NCBI GenBank assembly: GCA_021413965.1
Contig: JAIOPI010000014.1
Coordinates: 1-64,000, forward strand
Length of the DNA: 64,000 nt
Direction: 5' to 3'
Source: Lentisphaerota bacterium
Lineage (GTDB): Bacteria > Verrucomicrobiota > Kiritimatiellia > UBA8416 > JAIOPI01
In this document: piece by piece, positions 54,250 to 63,006 of the stretch
Numbering within the stretch: the first letter of the stretch is position 1
How the letters are laid out: each line of letters starts with the position of its first letter
The notes under the pieces: model-generated
The model's input: the letters and a program-made list of their open reading frames with translations, nothing else
Database searches by the model: none
Told to the model about the DNA's origin: nothing
Made by a program: the position numbers and the translations under genes

Positions 54250-54277
54250 ATAGTATATACTTTTTCTTGAAGGTCAA
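54250..54277 (-). promoter_or_regulatory. Candidate promoter/operator for the OPA transporter
   Basis: Minus-strand TTGACC (complement of 54272-54277), a 16-base spacer and TACTAT (complement of 54250-54255). The perfect palindrome AGTATATACT (54252-54261) overlaps the -10 and could be an operator. The plus-strand PhyH gene has only a weak candidate (TTGAAG 54267, TAGGCT 54290). Confidence 0.45.
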
Positions 54278-54330
54278 TAACGAGTCGGCTAGGCTGATCG
54301 TTGGCATTTAGTTTCGGCAAGGAGCCTGTC

Positions 54331-55053
54331 ATGGATGACAAGTCCGCAACGGTACCGCTTAGCCCCGCGCAAATGGAGCGCTTTCACGCCGACGGCTTCG
54401 TCGTGGTCAACGGGCTCCTCGGCCTTGAGGAGATTGCCCGTCTGGTCGAGCGCGTCGATGGGTTGCTCAGCGGCCGCTACGATGCGACAGGCATGGTTGC
54501 CGGACGGGCCTCCGACCGGGGGACCACCGACGTCGGTCGTCGCATCAAACAGGTCATGCCGATGCAATATCCCGTTCGAGACCCCGTGCTGCGCGGCATT
54601 GGGGATGATCCACGCATCAAGGCGATCGCCGCGCAACTGCTGGACACCGCAGCCGTTGAGATGTTCCAACAGCAGGCGCTGATCAAGGATCCCGGTCAGG
54701 ACAACCCCACGCCCTGGCACCAGGACGACACGTACTGGCGATCTGGCGGCTCGGCCGTGACGGCTTGGTTTCCGCTGGAGCCGCTGTACGCCGACTGCGG
54801 CACCATGCACATGATCCCCGGCAGTCATCGCGGCGACGTGCTGCCCCATGCACGGGTCGGCGGCATCAGCATCTTCCAGGTCATTCAGACCACCGTGGAT
54901 GTGGCGGCGGCGGTTCCTCTGTTGATCCCGCTCGGCGCCGTCAGTTTTCATCACAGCAAGCTGATCCACGGCGCACCCCGCAACGGCGGCGCGGTTCGCC
55001 GCATCGCACTTGCGCAGCACTATCATGCGGCAACGACAGCCTCCGCGGGCTGA
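54331..55053 (+). CDS. Phytanoyl-CoA dioxygenase (PhyH) family protein
   Basis: 240 residues. WHQDDTYW supplies the first His and Asp iron ligands and HGAPRN the distal His; the later Arg (VRRIAL) would bind 2-oxoglutarate. PhyH proteins hydroxylate small molecules with Fe(II), oxygen and 2-oxoglutarate. The substrate is unknown. ATG 54331 has AAGGAG seven bases upstream; the frame is open 30 bases further 5'. It stands alone between the divergent OPA transporter and the inverted-repeat element. Confidence 0.8.
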   Translation: MDDKSATVPLSPAQMERFHADGFVVVNGLLGLEEIARLVERVDGLLSGRYDATGMVAGRASDRGTTDVGRRIKQVMPMQYPVRDPVLRGIGDDPRIKAIAAQLLDTAAVEMFQQQALIKDPGQDNPTPWHQDDTYWRSGGSAVTAWFPLEPLYADCGTMHMIPGSHRGDVLPHARVGGISIFQVIQTTVDVAAAVPLLIPLGAVSFHHSKLIHGAPRNGGAVRRIALAQHYHAATTASAG

Positions 55054-55123
55054 GCGTGGGGGGGGGGCCGGGTCCCGGCAGGGTCACGGAATATCGCACG
55101 ATGGGTCAGAGGCAGAGGAGAAT

Positions 55124-55253
55124 GGCACGGACTTAAGCGCAACTTCCGATCGTAATCGTAATCCTGATCGTAATCATAATCCATTCTCCCGGAACGATTA
55201 AGATTACGATTAGGATTATGATCAGAAGTGCGCCCCCCCTTAAGTCAGTGCCA
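55124..55253. repeat. MITE-like inverted-repeat element
   Basis: The ends are GGCACGGACTTAAG (55124-55137) and the complement of GGCACTGACTTAAG (55240-55253). Inside, GATCGTAATCxTAATC-type units on the left pair with GATTACGATTAGGATTATG-type units on the right. The whole 130 bases could fold into one long imperfect hairpin. No transposase or coding capacity is visible. It ends 22 bases before the GH94 gene, so it must affect that gene's leader or promoter. Confidence 0.65.
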
Positions 55254-55275
55254 CCACAAGCAGACGAGGACACGC

Positions 55276-57582
55276 ATGTTTCCCAGCAACACATTCGGGC
55301 ATTTCGCCGACGGCAACGAGACGTACCGGATCACCGACCCCATGCCGCCGGGAATCTGGTGGAATGCGATCACGAATGATAGCGGGGTCGTGATGGAAAT
55401 CACGCACTGGGGGACGCAGACCCTCAACCTGAACTATCCCGCGCTGAAGCAGAACTGCGAGATGGCCGTTCCCAATCACACCTGGGTGTATTGCCGCGAC
55501 GAGGACACGGGCCGTGTCTGGAACCCCGGCGTGGCGCCCATGATGAGCGAGGTGAAGGACTTCGCCTGCGAGCATCACGACGGATGGACGTCGGTGGCGT
55601 CCGTCTTCGACGGCCTGCGGGTCGTCTGGCGCACGTTCGTGCCGGTGAGCGGCCGGCGCGTGATCTGGACGGTGGAGGTGCAGAACGAGACCCCCCGGCC
55701 GCGGCGCATCTCCGTCTTTCCCGTTGTGGCCCCGAACATGGTCAACTTCCAGGCACCGCGGTTCTTCTTTGGTCCTTTCGGCACGGCGGCGTACGACGAG
55801 TCGCTGCGCGGCGTGTTCTACCGGATTGGCAATCCGCACGCGCCCTGGGAGGCGCGCCACCTGATGCTGTGCGGGTCGCCGACGCCGGACGACGCCTGTG
55901 GCGACCGCGCACACCTCTTCGGCCCGGTCCTGTTCCCGCAGTACCCGCAGCGGCTCCTGTCCGGCGGTCCGCTGGGCCGGCGCGGCGGCGGTTCGTCCGG
56001 TTGGCACACCGACATGGTGCTGGCCCTGCAGTTCAAGATGGACCTCGCGCCCTCCGGTTCCGGACGCTGCGACATGCTCCTCGCCGCGGTGCGCGATAAA
56101 GACGAAGCCCGCGCCATGGCGGCGGACATGGCCACGCCCGAAGCCGCCGAGCGCGAGTTCCGCCGCATGCAGGAGGCGCGGCAGGTGCGGCGCTCCACGC
56201 TGCGCATCCGCACGCCCGACGCGCAGATCGACGCCTTCGCCAACGCGTGGCTGAAGCGCGGGCTGGAGTACAGCCTGGTGAAGAAGGACTCCACCCGCGA
56301 CAACCTGCAATTCGCCGACGGCCTGACGATGAGCGACCCGGCGCGGGTGCGCGCCGAACTGCTGCGGCTCATGCCCTGGCAGTACGCCGACGGGCACGCG
56401 ATCCGGTCCTGGATTCCCTATGACGAGACGTGGTACTCCGACACCACGACCTGGCTGGTCATGACGGCCTGCGGCTACCTGAAGTTCACCGACGATCTTG
56501 CGTTCCTGGACGAGCGCGCGCCCTACTTCGACGGCGGAACGGGCACGGTGCTGGAGCATCTGGAGCGCGCCGTGGCGCAGCTCGACGGCGATCGCGGCCC
56601 GCACGGCCTGCCCCGCTTCCACTACGCGGATTGGAACGACGCCCTCAATCCGGCGGACCCGGACGCCGAGAGCGTTTTCGTGGCCATGCAACTCGGCTGC
56701 ATGTTCAACGACATGGCCGGGCTGATGCGCCGGCTGGAGCGCCCGGCGGACGCCGAGCGCTACGCGCAGAAGCACGCGGAACTGAAGCGCACCGTGAACG
56801 ACGTGGCCTGGGACACGGAGGGCGGCTACTACGTGCGCGGCTTCGCCGACGGCAAGGTCATCGGCGGCAGCCGCTCGGAAGGCTCCACGATCTTCGTCAA
56901 TCCGCAGAGCTGGGCGATCATGGCCGATCTTGTGCCGGCAGAGCGCCTGTCGCGCCTGCTCGCCGTCGTTGACGAGAAGCTCGAATGGGATCTGGGCTGC
57001 CCGGTCAACACGCCGCTCTACAGCAAGCAGGATCCACGCCTGGGGCGCATTACGTTTCAGATCCCGGGTTCCGATGAAAATGGCGTCTACTGCCACGCGA
57101 CCGCCTTCAAGACGGCCGCCGATGTGTGGGTGGGCCGGGGCGATGCGGCCTTGCGCTGCCTGAAGAAGGTCACGCCCGACTACGAGGGGAACCCGGTGGC
57201 GCAGTCCGGCGCGCTGCCATTCGCGCTGACCAGCGCCTACAGCGTAAACCCCGCCACCCCCGGGCGCGCAAGCCGCTCGTGGCTGACGGGCTCGGCCTGC
57301 TGGTACATGCGCACCGTGATCGAAGGCCTGCTCGGCGTGAGGCGCGCGTATGGCGGCTTCGTGCTGCGGCCCGCGTTCCCCTCGGCGTGGACGGAGGCCG
57401 AGGTGATGCTGCGACGGGGCGCGGAAACGTACCGGATCCGGATCGTGCGGTCTGAGGTGGTGCAGGCGCAGAAGATCACGCTGAACGGGAACACGCTGCG
57501 TGGCGATTTCCTGCCGTTCCAGCCCGCCGGCGTGCACGAGATCAGCATCCGGTTGCCGGTGGCGGCGCGGAGCAACGGGTGA
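55276..57582 (+). CDS. GH94 family phosphorylase (cellobiose/chitobiose phosphorylase-like)
   Basis: 768 residues, close to the family norm. The N-terminal beta-sandwich (NLNYPALKQNCEMAVPNHTWVYCRDEDTGRVWNPG) is followed by the (alpha/alpha)6 barrel with RDNLQFADGLTMSDPARVRAEL and HYADWNDALNP (D452, expected general acid). The C-terminus GLLGVRRAYGGFVLRPAFPSAW matches the family end. GH94 enzymes split beta-linked disaccharides with phosphate, saving ATP. There is no signal peptide, so it is cytoplasmic. ATG 55276 has GAGGA five bases upstream. With GH20 nearby, a GlcNAc-containing substrate is possible; this is inference. Confidence 0.85.
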   Translation: MFPSNTFGHFADGNETYRITDPMPPGIWWNAITNDSGVVMEITHWGTQTLNLNYPALKQNCEMAVPNHTWVYCRDEDTGRVWNPGVAPMMSEVKDFACEHHDGWTSVASVFDGLRVVWRTFVPVSGRRVIWTVEVQNETPRPRRISVFPVVAPNMVNFQAPRFFFGPFGTAAYDESLRGVFYRIGNPHAPWEARHLMLCGSPTPDDACGDRAHLFGPVLFPQYPQRLLSGGPLGRRGGGSSGWHTDMVLALQFKMDLAPSGSGRCDMLLAAVRDKDEARAMAADMATPEAAEREFRRMQEARQVRRSTLRIRTPDAQIDAFANAWLKRGLEYSLVKKDSTRDNLQFADGLTMSDPARVRAELLRLMPWQYADGHAIRSWIPYDETWYSDTTTWLVMTACGYLKFTDDLAFLDERAPYFDGGTGTVLEHLERAVAQLDGDRGPHGLPRFHYADWNDALNPADPDAESVFVAMQLGCMFNDMAGLMRRLERPADAERYAQKHAELKRTVNDVAWDTEGGYYVRGFADGKVIGGSRSEGSTIFVNPQSWAIMADLVPAERLSRLLAVVDEKLEWDLGCPVNTPLYSKQDPRLGRITFQIPGSDENGVYCHATAFKTAADVWVGRGDAALRCLKKVTPDYEGNPVAQSGALPFALTSAYSVNPATPGRASRSWLTGSACWYMRTVIEGLLGVRRAYGGFVLRPAFPSAWTEAEVMLRRGAETYRIRIVRSEVVQAQKITLNGNTLRGDFLPFQPAGVHEISIRLPVAARSNG

Positions 57583-57692
57583 CGCATGTCGTCCGGCTCG
57601 TCGGCCTGTCGCTGCTGCTGAGTGCCGTACTGCATGGGAAAGGACGGAGGTCTCGAATCGCCATGATGACGGACGAATCCCGCCATGCTTAG
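57579..57692 (+). pseudogene. Short signal-peptide-like frame after GH94
   Basis: A 37-codon frame starting with a GTG that overlaps the GH94 stop encodes VVRLVGLSLLLSAVLHG, which looks like a signal peptide, then runs through the first copy of the 24-nt direct repeat to a stop at 57692. It may be the cut-off 5' end of a secreted-protein gene displaced by the event that placed the GH9-like gene here, or a chance frame. Confidence 0.25.
57646..57669 (+). repeat. 24-nt direct repeat, copy 1
   Basis: It starts GGAGGTCTCGAATCGCC and continues ATGATGA, and is identical to 60070-60093. The offset is 2,424 bases and the two copies bracket the GH9-like gene. In copy 2 the same bases are the ribosome site and start codon of the URO-D-like gene. 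Confidence 0.8.
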
Positions 57693-60090
57693 CCTGCTCT
57701 CATCTCAACTCGGCTACCAAACCGCCGCGACCAAGCGCGGCTACGTGCGGGATTTGAACCGCCATGTGATCCCGGATGAAACCGAATTCGAGATCCGCGA
57801 CGCAAACGACGGTTCGATTGCCCACCGCTCCAAGACGTCGTATTGGGGCGAGAAGTGGAAGTCGCATTGGTGGATCCTCGATTTTTCGGCACTCACGACG
57901 CCCGGCACATACCGCCTCGAGATCGCCGGCTGCAAGAGCAACCCCTTTCCGATAGGGCCAACGCCGCTGGTGGACTGCGACATGGTGGATATCGCCCTCA
58001 ACCAGCTTGACGCCCGGCATAACCATGGCGAGGCCGCCACCTACCTCAACGGACAACTGCGGTTCCCGGGGCGTTGGATGACCCCTGATGGCACGCATCC
58101 CCAGGGCATCTATCGCGACTGCATGTCGAACTTCGCGGAGATCGAATCCGTCGGCATGACCACCACCGGCCTGATTGAGCTCGATCGTCACCAGCGGCAC
58201 AAGTTCTCCGAGCGCGACCAGGAACGGATCCGGGACTACATCGTCCTCGGGGCGGACTGCATCGTGGCTTCCCAGCGCAAGACTGACGACCCGAAGACCA
58301 ATGGCCGGTTTGCCCACTCGATTCTGGTCAACACCAAGCACGACGGCTGCGCCTGGGCCGGCAACGTCTATAACTGGCACGACATGGCCTACGCCATCGT
58401 GGTGCTCTGCAAGGCCTATGAGGCCGTCAGATCCTTTGATGTGGCCAAGGCGCAGACCTACCTCGACTCCGCGATCCTCGCCTACACCTGCGCCGCGACC
58501 CGCCCCTATCACCTGACCGAGGAATACGAACTGCCCAGGCGCGACGACGCCTACGACCCGATCAAGGACTACGACAAGGCCTGCTGGACGCCGATGCTGG
58601 AGGATTTTCGCACCGATCCGGGCAAGTTCGCTTTCGGGGTTAACAACTACCAGGAATACGCCCGGATGTTCTATGACAAGCCGGCCGACTGGCAGGAACC
58701 GACGACCCTGAAGACCCGTGAAATGCTGCCCTTCCTGCACGGGTGCACCCTCCTGTACCGCCTCACCGGCGAGCGCAAGTACCTGGATACGGCTCTGGAA
58801 TTCGCCGCCTCCATCGCGGGGCGGCAGTTCACCGACTGGCGCCACCCCATCGAGGGCGTGTACGGAACCTTCTACGAATTCGAGGGCGACCATCAGGCGT
58901 TCTCCGTTGAAAGCGGTCAGGCCGGTGGGCAGTTCATGGGGCACATCGACGCGCTCAACGTGAATGGCTTCATCGAGCTGCTGCGGCTGGTCCCCGAGCA
59001 TCCGGACGCCGCCAAGTGGCTGAACGTGATCACGCTCTACACGGACCATTACGTCAGGACATCCGCCGACCTGAACCCCTTGCGCATCCATCCGCTCAGC
59101 GTGTACCGCGATCCGCAGCATGGCGGCGTCAAGTTCTTCATGAACCTCGTTCATGGCGCCACCGGACACTACGGACAGATGGCGGGGAACCTCCTCGAAC
59201 TGGCGGATTTCCTCAACGACGGATCCCTGGTTTCGCTGGCCGAGGCGAATCTGCACGTTTACACCGGGCTGAATCCGGGCGTCCCGAGTCCGGGCAACGA
59301 CAGTTGGCGCGCCGCGACCCTGATCAACAAGGTCGGGCCGTCCTACTACAACACCGGCGGGGAGTCCATCAAGGGCGGCGTGATCAACGGCTTTCGCGCC
59401 AACCGCAATTGGTTCCTGACGCCCATCGCGCAGCTCCCGGACGCACCGGGCCTGGCGGGCGGCGATGAGGACTGGGTCGCCCACAGCCATCCCTATGTCG
59501 GCGCCGCCGCCCGGATGGAAGCGCCTTTTGCCCTGCGGGTTGAGACGCGCAACGACGGCGAACCCGTGCCCGCGACCGTGTGCGTGCGCGTGCCGGAGAG
59601 CCATGCGTACGCGACCGACGCCCAAGGGGGCGCCACCATAACGGACCTCCCCTGCAATCGCACGGGCAGCATCTCCGTGCAATACGGCGCACGGACGATT
59701 ACGCGGGACCTCGCCACCATTCCGGGTGGCACACTCAGGTGGTCGGTGGATTTTGCGCATTACGCGGGGCTTTCGCTGGAGGTGCCGGAACGGCTTCAAC
59801 AAAAGGCCGAGGCGACGGGGCGGGTGACCATCCGCAATCTGGGCAGCGCGTCCATGCGTGGCCGAATCCAGCTCTCCGCATCCGGCGTCAGTCTGGCAAC
59901 GACCGCCATGAACATCGAACTCGCCCCGGGGAACGACGAAACAATTCCGATTATATTCAGGGGCGGGGACCGCGTCATGCCGTACCTTGTCTACGCCATC
60001 GTGAAGACCGACCAAGGCGTCCTTGCCGTGGCAGCGGGATCCGGACGGATCGATACAAATTCCGCGCAAGGAGGTCTCGAATCGCCATGA
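57685..60090 (+). CDS. GH9-like glycoside hydrolase with N-terminal Ig-like domain
   Basis: 801 residues. SQLGYQTAATKRGYV opens the CelD_N-type Ig-like domain seen in GH9 enzymes (about 1-95). An (alpha/alpha)6-type catalytic region follows (about 100-620; HNHGEAATYLNG, GHIDALNVNGFIELL, TGLNPGVPSPGNDSWRAATL). The C-terminal 180 residues look like two beta domains. There is no signal peptide, unusual for this family, which implies an intracellular substrate or a lost leader. I cannot point to the catalytic Asp and Glu with certainty. ATG 57685 follows only a weak ribosome site. The stop overlaps the next ATG. Confidence 0.68.
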   Translation: MLSLLSSQLGYQTAATKRGYVRDLNRHVIPDETEFEIRDANDGSIAHRSKTSYWGEKWKSHWWILDFSALTTPGTYRLEIAGCKSNPFPIGPTPLVDCDMVDIALNQLDARHNHGEAATYLNGQLRFPGRWMTPDGTHPQGIYRDCMSNFAEIESVGMTTTGLIELDRHQRHKFSERDQERIRDYIVLGADCIVASQRKTDDPKTNGRFAHSILVNTKHDGCAWAGNVYNWHDMAYAIVVLCKAYEAVRSFDVAKAQTYLDSAILAYTCAATRPYHLTEEYELPRRDDAYDPIKDYDKACWTPMLEDFRTDPGKFAFGVNNYQEYARMFYDKPADWQEPTTLKTREMLPFLHGCTLLYRLTGERKYLDTALEFAASIAGRQFTDWRHPIEGVYGTFYEFEGDHQAFSVESGQAGGQFMGHIDALNVNGFIELLRLVPEHPDAAKWLNVITLYTDHYVRTSADLNPLRIHPLSVYRDPQHGGVKFFMNLVHGATGHYGQMAGNLLELADFLNDGSLVSLAEANLHVYTGLNPGVPSPGNDSWRAATLINKVGPSYYNTGGESIKGGVINGFRANRNWFLTPIAQLPDAPGLAGGDEDWVAHSHPYVGAAARMEAPFALRVETRNDGEPVPATVCVRVPESHAYATDAQGGATITDLPCNRTGSISVQYGARTITRDLATIPGGTLRWSVDFAHYAGLSLEVPERLQQKAEATGRVTIRNLGSASMRGRIQLSASGVSLATTAMNIELAPGNDETIPIIFRGGDRVMPYLVYAIVKTDQGVLAVAAGSGRIDTNSAQGGLESP

Positions 60091-60093
60091 TGA
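60070..60093 (+). repeat. 24-nt direct repeat, copy 2
   Basis: Identical to 57646-57669. Here it supplies GGAGG and the ATGATGA where the GH9-like stop and the URO-D-like start overlap. Confidence 0.8.
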
Positions 60094-61139
60094 GCCAACG
60101 CGAGAACATGCTCCGTGCCATCCGCTTCGAGCGGCCGGAGCGGATTCCCATGATCTTCTGGATCAATCCGTCGTGCTACCATCACTACCCGCCTGGCGCG
60201 CTCGATGATCTGGCTGAGAGCCACCCCGTTCTGTTCCCCTGGTATCAGCGTGCGAAGACGCCGTTTGCCGTCCCTGCCGCGCCCCCGCCGCCCCCCGAAC
60301 CCTATGTGGATCCCTGGGGCATCACGCTGGCCAGCCCGGAGGAGGGGATCGCGCCGGTGGCGGTCAAGCATCCGCTGGCGAACTGGGAAGACTTCGACCG
60401 CTACGCGCCCCCGCCGCTGCCCGAGCTGAAGGACGAGGAGAAGGCGCGGCCGAATCTGGCGGCCGAGAACCGCACACAGGCCCTGGCCGCGGGCAGGCTC
60501 ATTCAGCACGGCCTGCCCCATGGCCACACGTTCCTGCGGCTGTGCGATCTGCGCGGCTACGAGGCGCTGATCTGCGACATGGCGGACGACGAGCCGCGCC
60601 TCTGGCGGTTGATCGAGATGGTTGAAGCGCACAACGCGGCTCTCGTCCAATGCGCGCTGCAGCGTGGCGCCGAACTTGTGAGCTACCCCGAAGACCTTGG
60701 CATGCAGGTCGGTCCGATGCTCTCGCCGACGCATCTCCGCACCTACATCAAGCCCAGCTACACGCGGCTCATGAAGTTGGCGCGCGACGCCGGCTGCATC
60801 ATCCACATGCACTCCGACGGCGATATCCGAAGCCTGGCCGACGACCTTGTCGACAGCGGGGTCCAGGTGCTCAACCTCCAGGACCTGGTGAATGGCATCG
60901 ACTGGATCCGCACGCGCTTCAAAGGCAAGCTGTGCATCGATCTCGATATCGACCGCCAGACCGTGACGCGCTTCGGGTCCCCCAAGGACGTGGATGACTT
61001 GATCCGCACGGAGGTTGAGACGCTCGGCAGCCGCGAAGGCGGCCTGATGATGATCTACGGCATGTATCCCGGCATTCCCCTCGAGAACGCCAAGGCGTTG
61101 ATGGATGCCTTGGAAAAATACGCGGTGCATTTCGCGTAA
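60087..61139 (+). CDS. URO-D-like methyltransferase-superfamily protein
   Basis: 350 residues. The N-terminus RENMLRAIRFERPERIPM is the classical URO-D/MtaA-superfamily start. LVSYPEDLGMQVGPMLSPTHLRTYIKPSYTRLMKLARDAGC and IIHMHSDGD follow. The last has H240-M-H242 where corrinoid methyltransferases carry HxC, so zinc binding may persist with a His in place of Cys. The proline-rich AAPPPPPEPYVDPWGI is an insertion near residue 65. ATG 60087 overlaps the GH9-like stop. Role unknown; it is one of three divergent copies in the window. Confidence 0.77.
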   Translation: MMSQRENMLRAIRFERPERIPMIFWINPSCYHHYPPGALDDLAESHPVLFPWYQRAKTPFAVPAAPPPPPEPYVDPWGITLASPEEGIAPVAVKHPLANWEDFDRYAPPPLPELKDEEKARPNLAAENRTQALAAGRLIQHGLPHGHTFLRLCDLRGYEALICDMADDEPRLWRLIEMVEAHNAALVQCALQRGAELVSYPEDLGMQVGPMLSPTHLRTYIKPSYTRLMKLARDAGCIIHMHSDGDIRSLADDLVDSGVQVLNLQDLVNGIDWIRTRFKGKLCIDLDIDRQTVTRFGSPKDVDDLIRTEVETLGSREGGLMMIYGMYPGIPLENAKALMDALEKYAVHFA

Positions 61140-61156
61140 AAGCCCGACGTGAATCC

Positions 61157-62050
61157 ATGAGCAAGACAAAGAACCGCTCGGTGGTTCGCGGCGCGTGCGC
61201 CGGGCTCTGCCTCCTCGCGGCCCTGTCCGCCCGCGGCGAGCAGTCCCACGACGACTTCACTGCCGGCCTCAGTCCCTGCTGGTGGGAGTCCCGCAACAAC
61301 CAGCCCCTGTACCAGGTGATGCCCACCAACGGCGGCGTCACGCTGTCGAAGCCGGTTGGCGGTGACTTCGGTTTCCAATGGGTGGATTTGCGCTTCCTGC
61401 GCGAACTCCACGGCGACTTCGACGTGTCGGCGCAATTCACGGATGCGTCGATCCATCATGCCACGGGCGGGCCGGGGAACCAGATCCAGCTCAACGTGTT
61501 CATGGGGACCAGCGTGTTTGCCGTCGTGCGGAGCGACGAAAACGGACTGGGTGGGGAGAATGCGCATGTGTGGGCGGTGCCTCCGGCCATCATCGGCGGC
61601 TCGCCGATGATGACGGCCGCCTCCAACGGAATCCTCCGCGTGGCGCGCCGTGGCGATGTCGTCAGCGGCTACTTCAACGGCACGCAGCTGTGGGCGGAAG
61701 CGCTGGGGCCCGACCCCGCCTGGCTGCTGTCCTTCTCGCTTCAGAACAACGGCACCCGCGATGCGACGCGCGTCACCCTGGATGCGTTCTCGGTTGAGGC
61801 GCAGGACATCCGCCCGTTCGCGTGCCGGGTCGGCGCGATCGAAGCGACCCCGGAGGCCACGTTCCAACTCGTGATCACGAACCTGACCCCGCTGCTGACG
61901 AACACGCTCCAGGTGTCGGATGGCTGGGCGACGGATCGGTGGATGAACCTGCAGGATGTGGTGGTCAGCAACATGTGGGCAAGCGGGGCGTTCTCAGTGG
62001 CGCCGGAAGGGCCCGTGCGGTTCTACCGTGTCGTCAGCCGAGATCCATAG
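61157..62050 (+). CDS. Secreted concanavalin-like (lectin-fold) protein
   Basis: 297 residues with a clear signal peptide (about 1-29; ACAGLCLLAALSARGEQS). Residues 30-215 read like a DUF1349/LamG-type beta-sandwich: DDFTAGLSPCWWESR, FGFQWVDLRFLRELHGDFDVSAQF, ASNGILRVARRGDVVSGYFNG and LLSFSLQNNG. The last 80 residues form a second beta-rich domain of the kind that ends many PVC secreted proteins (VRFYRVVSRDP). It may bind a glycan at the cell surface or in the periplasm. It starts 17 bases after the URO-D-like stop. Confidence 0.65.
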   Translation: MSKTKNRSVVRGACAGLCLLAALSARGEQSHDDFTAGLSPCWWESRNNQPLYQVMPTNGGVTLSKPVGGDFGFQWVDLRFLRELHGDFDVSAQFTDASIHHATGGPGNQIQLNVFMGTSVFAVVRSDENGLGGENAHVWAVPPAIIGGSPMMTAASNGILRVARRGDVVSGYFNGTQLWAEALGPDPAWLLSFSLQNNGTRDATRVTLDAFSVEAQDIRPFACRVGAIEATPEATFQLVITNLTPLLTNTLQVSDGWATDRWMNLQDVVVSNMWASGAFSVAPEGPVRFYRVVSRDP

Positions 62051-62091
62051 GGCACAGCGTCGGTTGAATCAAACAACAAGCGAGGAACACC

Positions 62092-63006
62092 ATGGCAAAC
62101 GAAAGTAAACGCATCCCCGTCATTCTCGATACCGATATCGGGTATGACATCGACGATACGTGGGCGCTGGCGATGATGCTGAAGTCGCCCGAACTCGACG
62201 TGAAGCTGATCGTGGTGGATGCCAATGACACCGAGTATCAGGCGCGGATCGTGGCGCGCATGCTCGAAGCCGCCGGCCGGACCGATATCCCGATCGGGAT
62301 CGGCCCCCGCTTCGGGGATCCGAAGCCGGGCGCGCAGTGGGGTTGGGTCAAGGACTACAGCCTGGCGAACTACCGGGGGACGCTTCACCAGGACGGGGTT
62401 GGCGCCATCATCGACACGATCATGGGCTCGCCGCGGCAGGTGACGCTCCTCTGCATCGGCCCCATGCCGAATATCGGCGAGGCGCTCACCCGCGAGCCTC
62501 GCATCGCCAAGAACGCGCGCTTCGTCGGCATGTACGGATCAGTCTACAAGGGGTACGACGGAACCGCCACGATCAGCAAGGAGTGCAACGTTGTCTGCTA
62601 CACCCCGGCCTGTCAGAAGGCCTTCAAGGCGGAGTGGGACATGACCATCACGCCCCTGGACACTTGTGGCGTCGTGGTGCTCTCGGGCGCAAAGTATCAG
62701 CGTGTGCGGCAGTGTCAGGACCCGCTCATCCAGGCGCTCATGGAGAACTATCGGGTGTGGCTGGAACACGTCAAGCGCCCGCAGGAGTTCGAGGTGAAAA
62801 GCTCGGTCCTGTTCGACACCGTGGCGGTGTATCTGGCCTTTACAGAGCAACTCCTGCGGATGGAGCGGCTGGGCATCAAGGTGACTGACGACGGCTACAC
62901 GCTCGTGGACCCGGCGGCGAAGCAGATGGACGTCGCCGTGGACTGGAAGAATCTGGGCGCCTTTGAGGACTTCCTGGTGGAGCGCCTCACGGGACCCACG
63001 CCATGA
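62092..63006 (+). CDS. Nucleoside-hydrolase-like protein, divergent active site
   Basis: 304 residues of the IU-nucleoside hydrolase fold. ILDTDIGYDIDDTWALAMML keeps the calcium-binding Asp cluster (D13, D15, D19, D21, D22). The later blocks differ: the usual N...DPEA reads CNVVCYTPAC, and the usual H-D-P reads LFDTVAVYLA, keeping Asp but replacing His with Phe. It may act on an N- or O-glycoside other than a standard ribonucleoside. It shares a 4-base overlap with the next URO-D-like gene, repeating the pairing seen at 43-45 kb. Confidence 0.75.
   Translation: MANESKRIPVILDTDIGYDIDDTWALAMMLKSPELDVKLIVVDANDTEYQARIVARMLEAAGRTDIPIGIGPRFGDPKPGAQWGWVKDYSLANYRGTLHQDGVGAIIDTIMGSPRQVTLLCIGPMPNIGEALTREPRIAKNARFVGMYGSVYKGYDGTATISKECNVVCYTPACQKAFKAEWDMTITPLDTCGVVVLSGAKYQRVRQCQDPLIQALMENYRVWLEHVKRPQEFEVKSSVLFDTVAVYLAFTEQLLRMERLGIKVTDDGYTLVDPAAKQMDVAVDWKNLGAFEDFLVERLTGPTP

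Noticed and set aside
46805..60069. Very long minus-strand open frames opposite the catabolic genes (for example 46805-48886, 50371-52239, 55240-57537 and 57700-60069).
   Set aside because: They mirror strongly supported plus-strand genes, are rich in Arg/Gly/His/Gln, and show no domain or membrane pattern. This is expected of GC-rich antisense frames.
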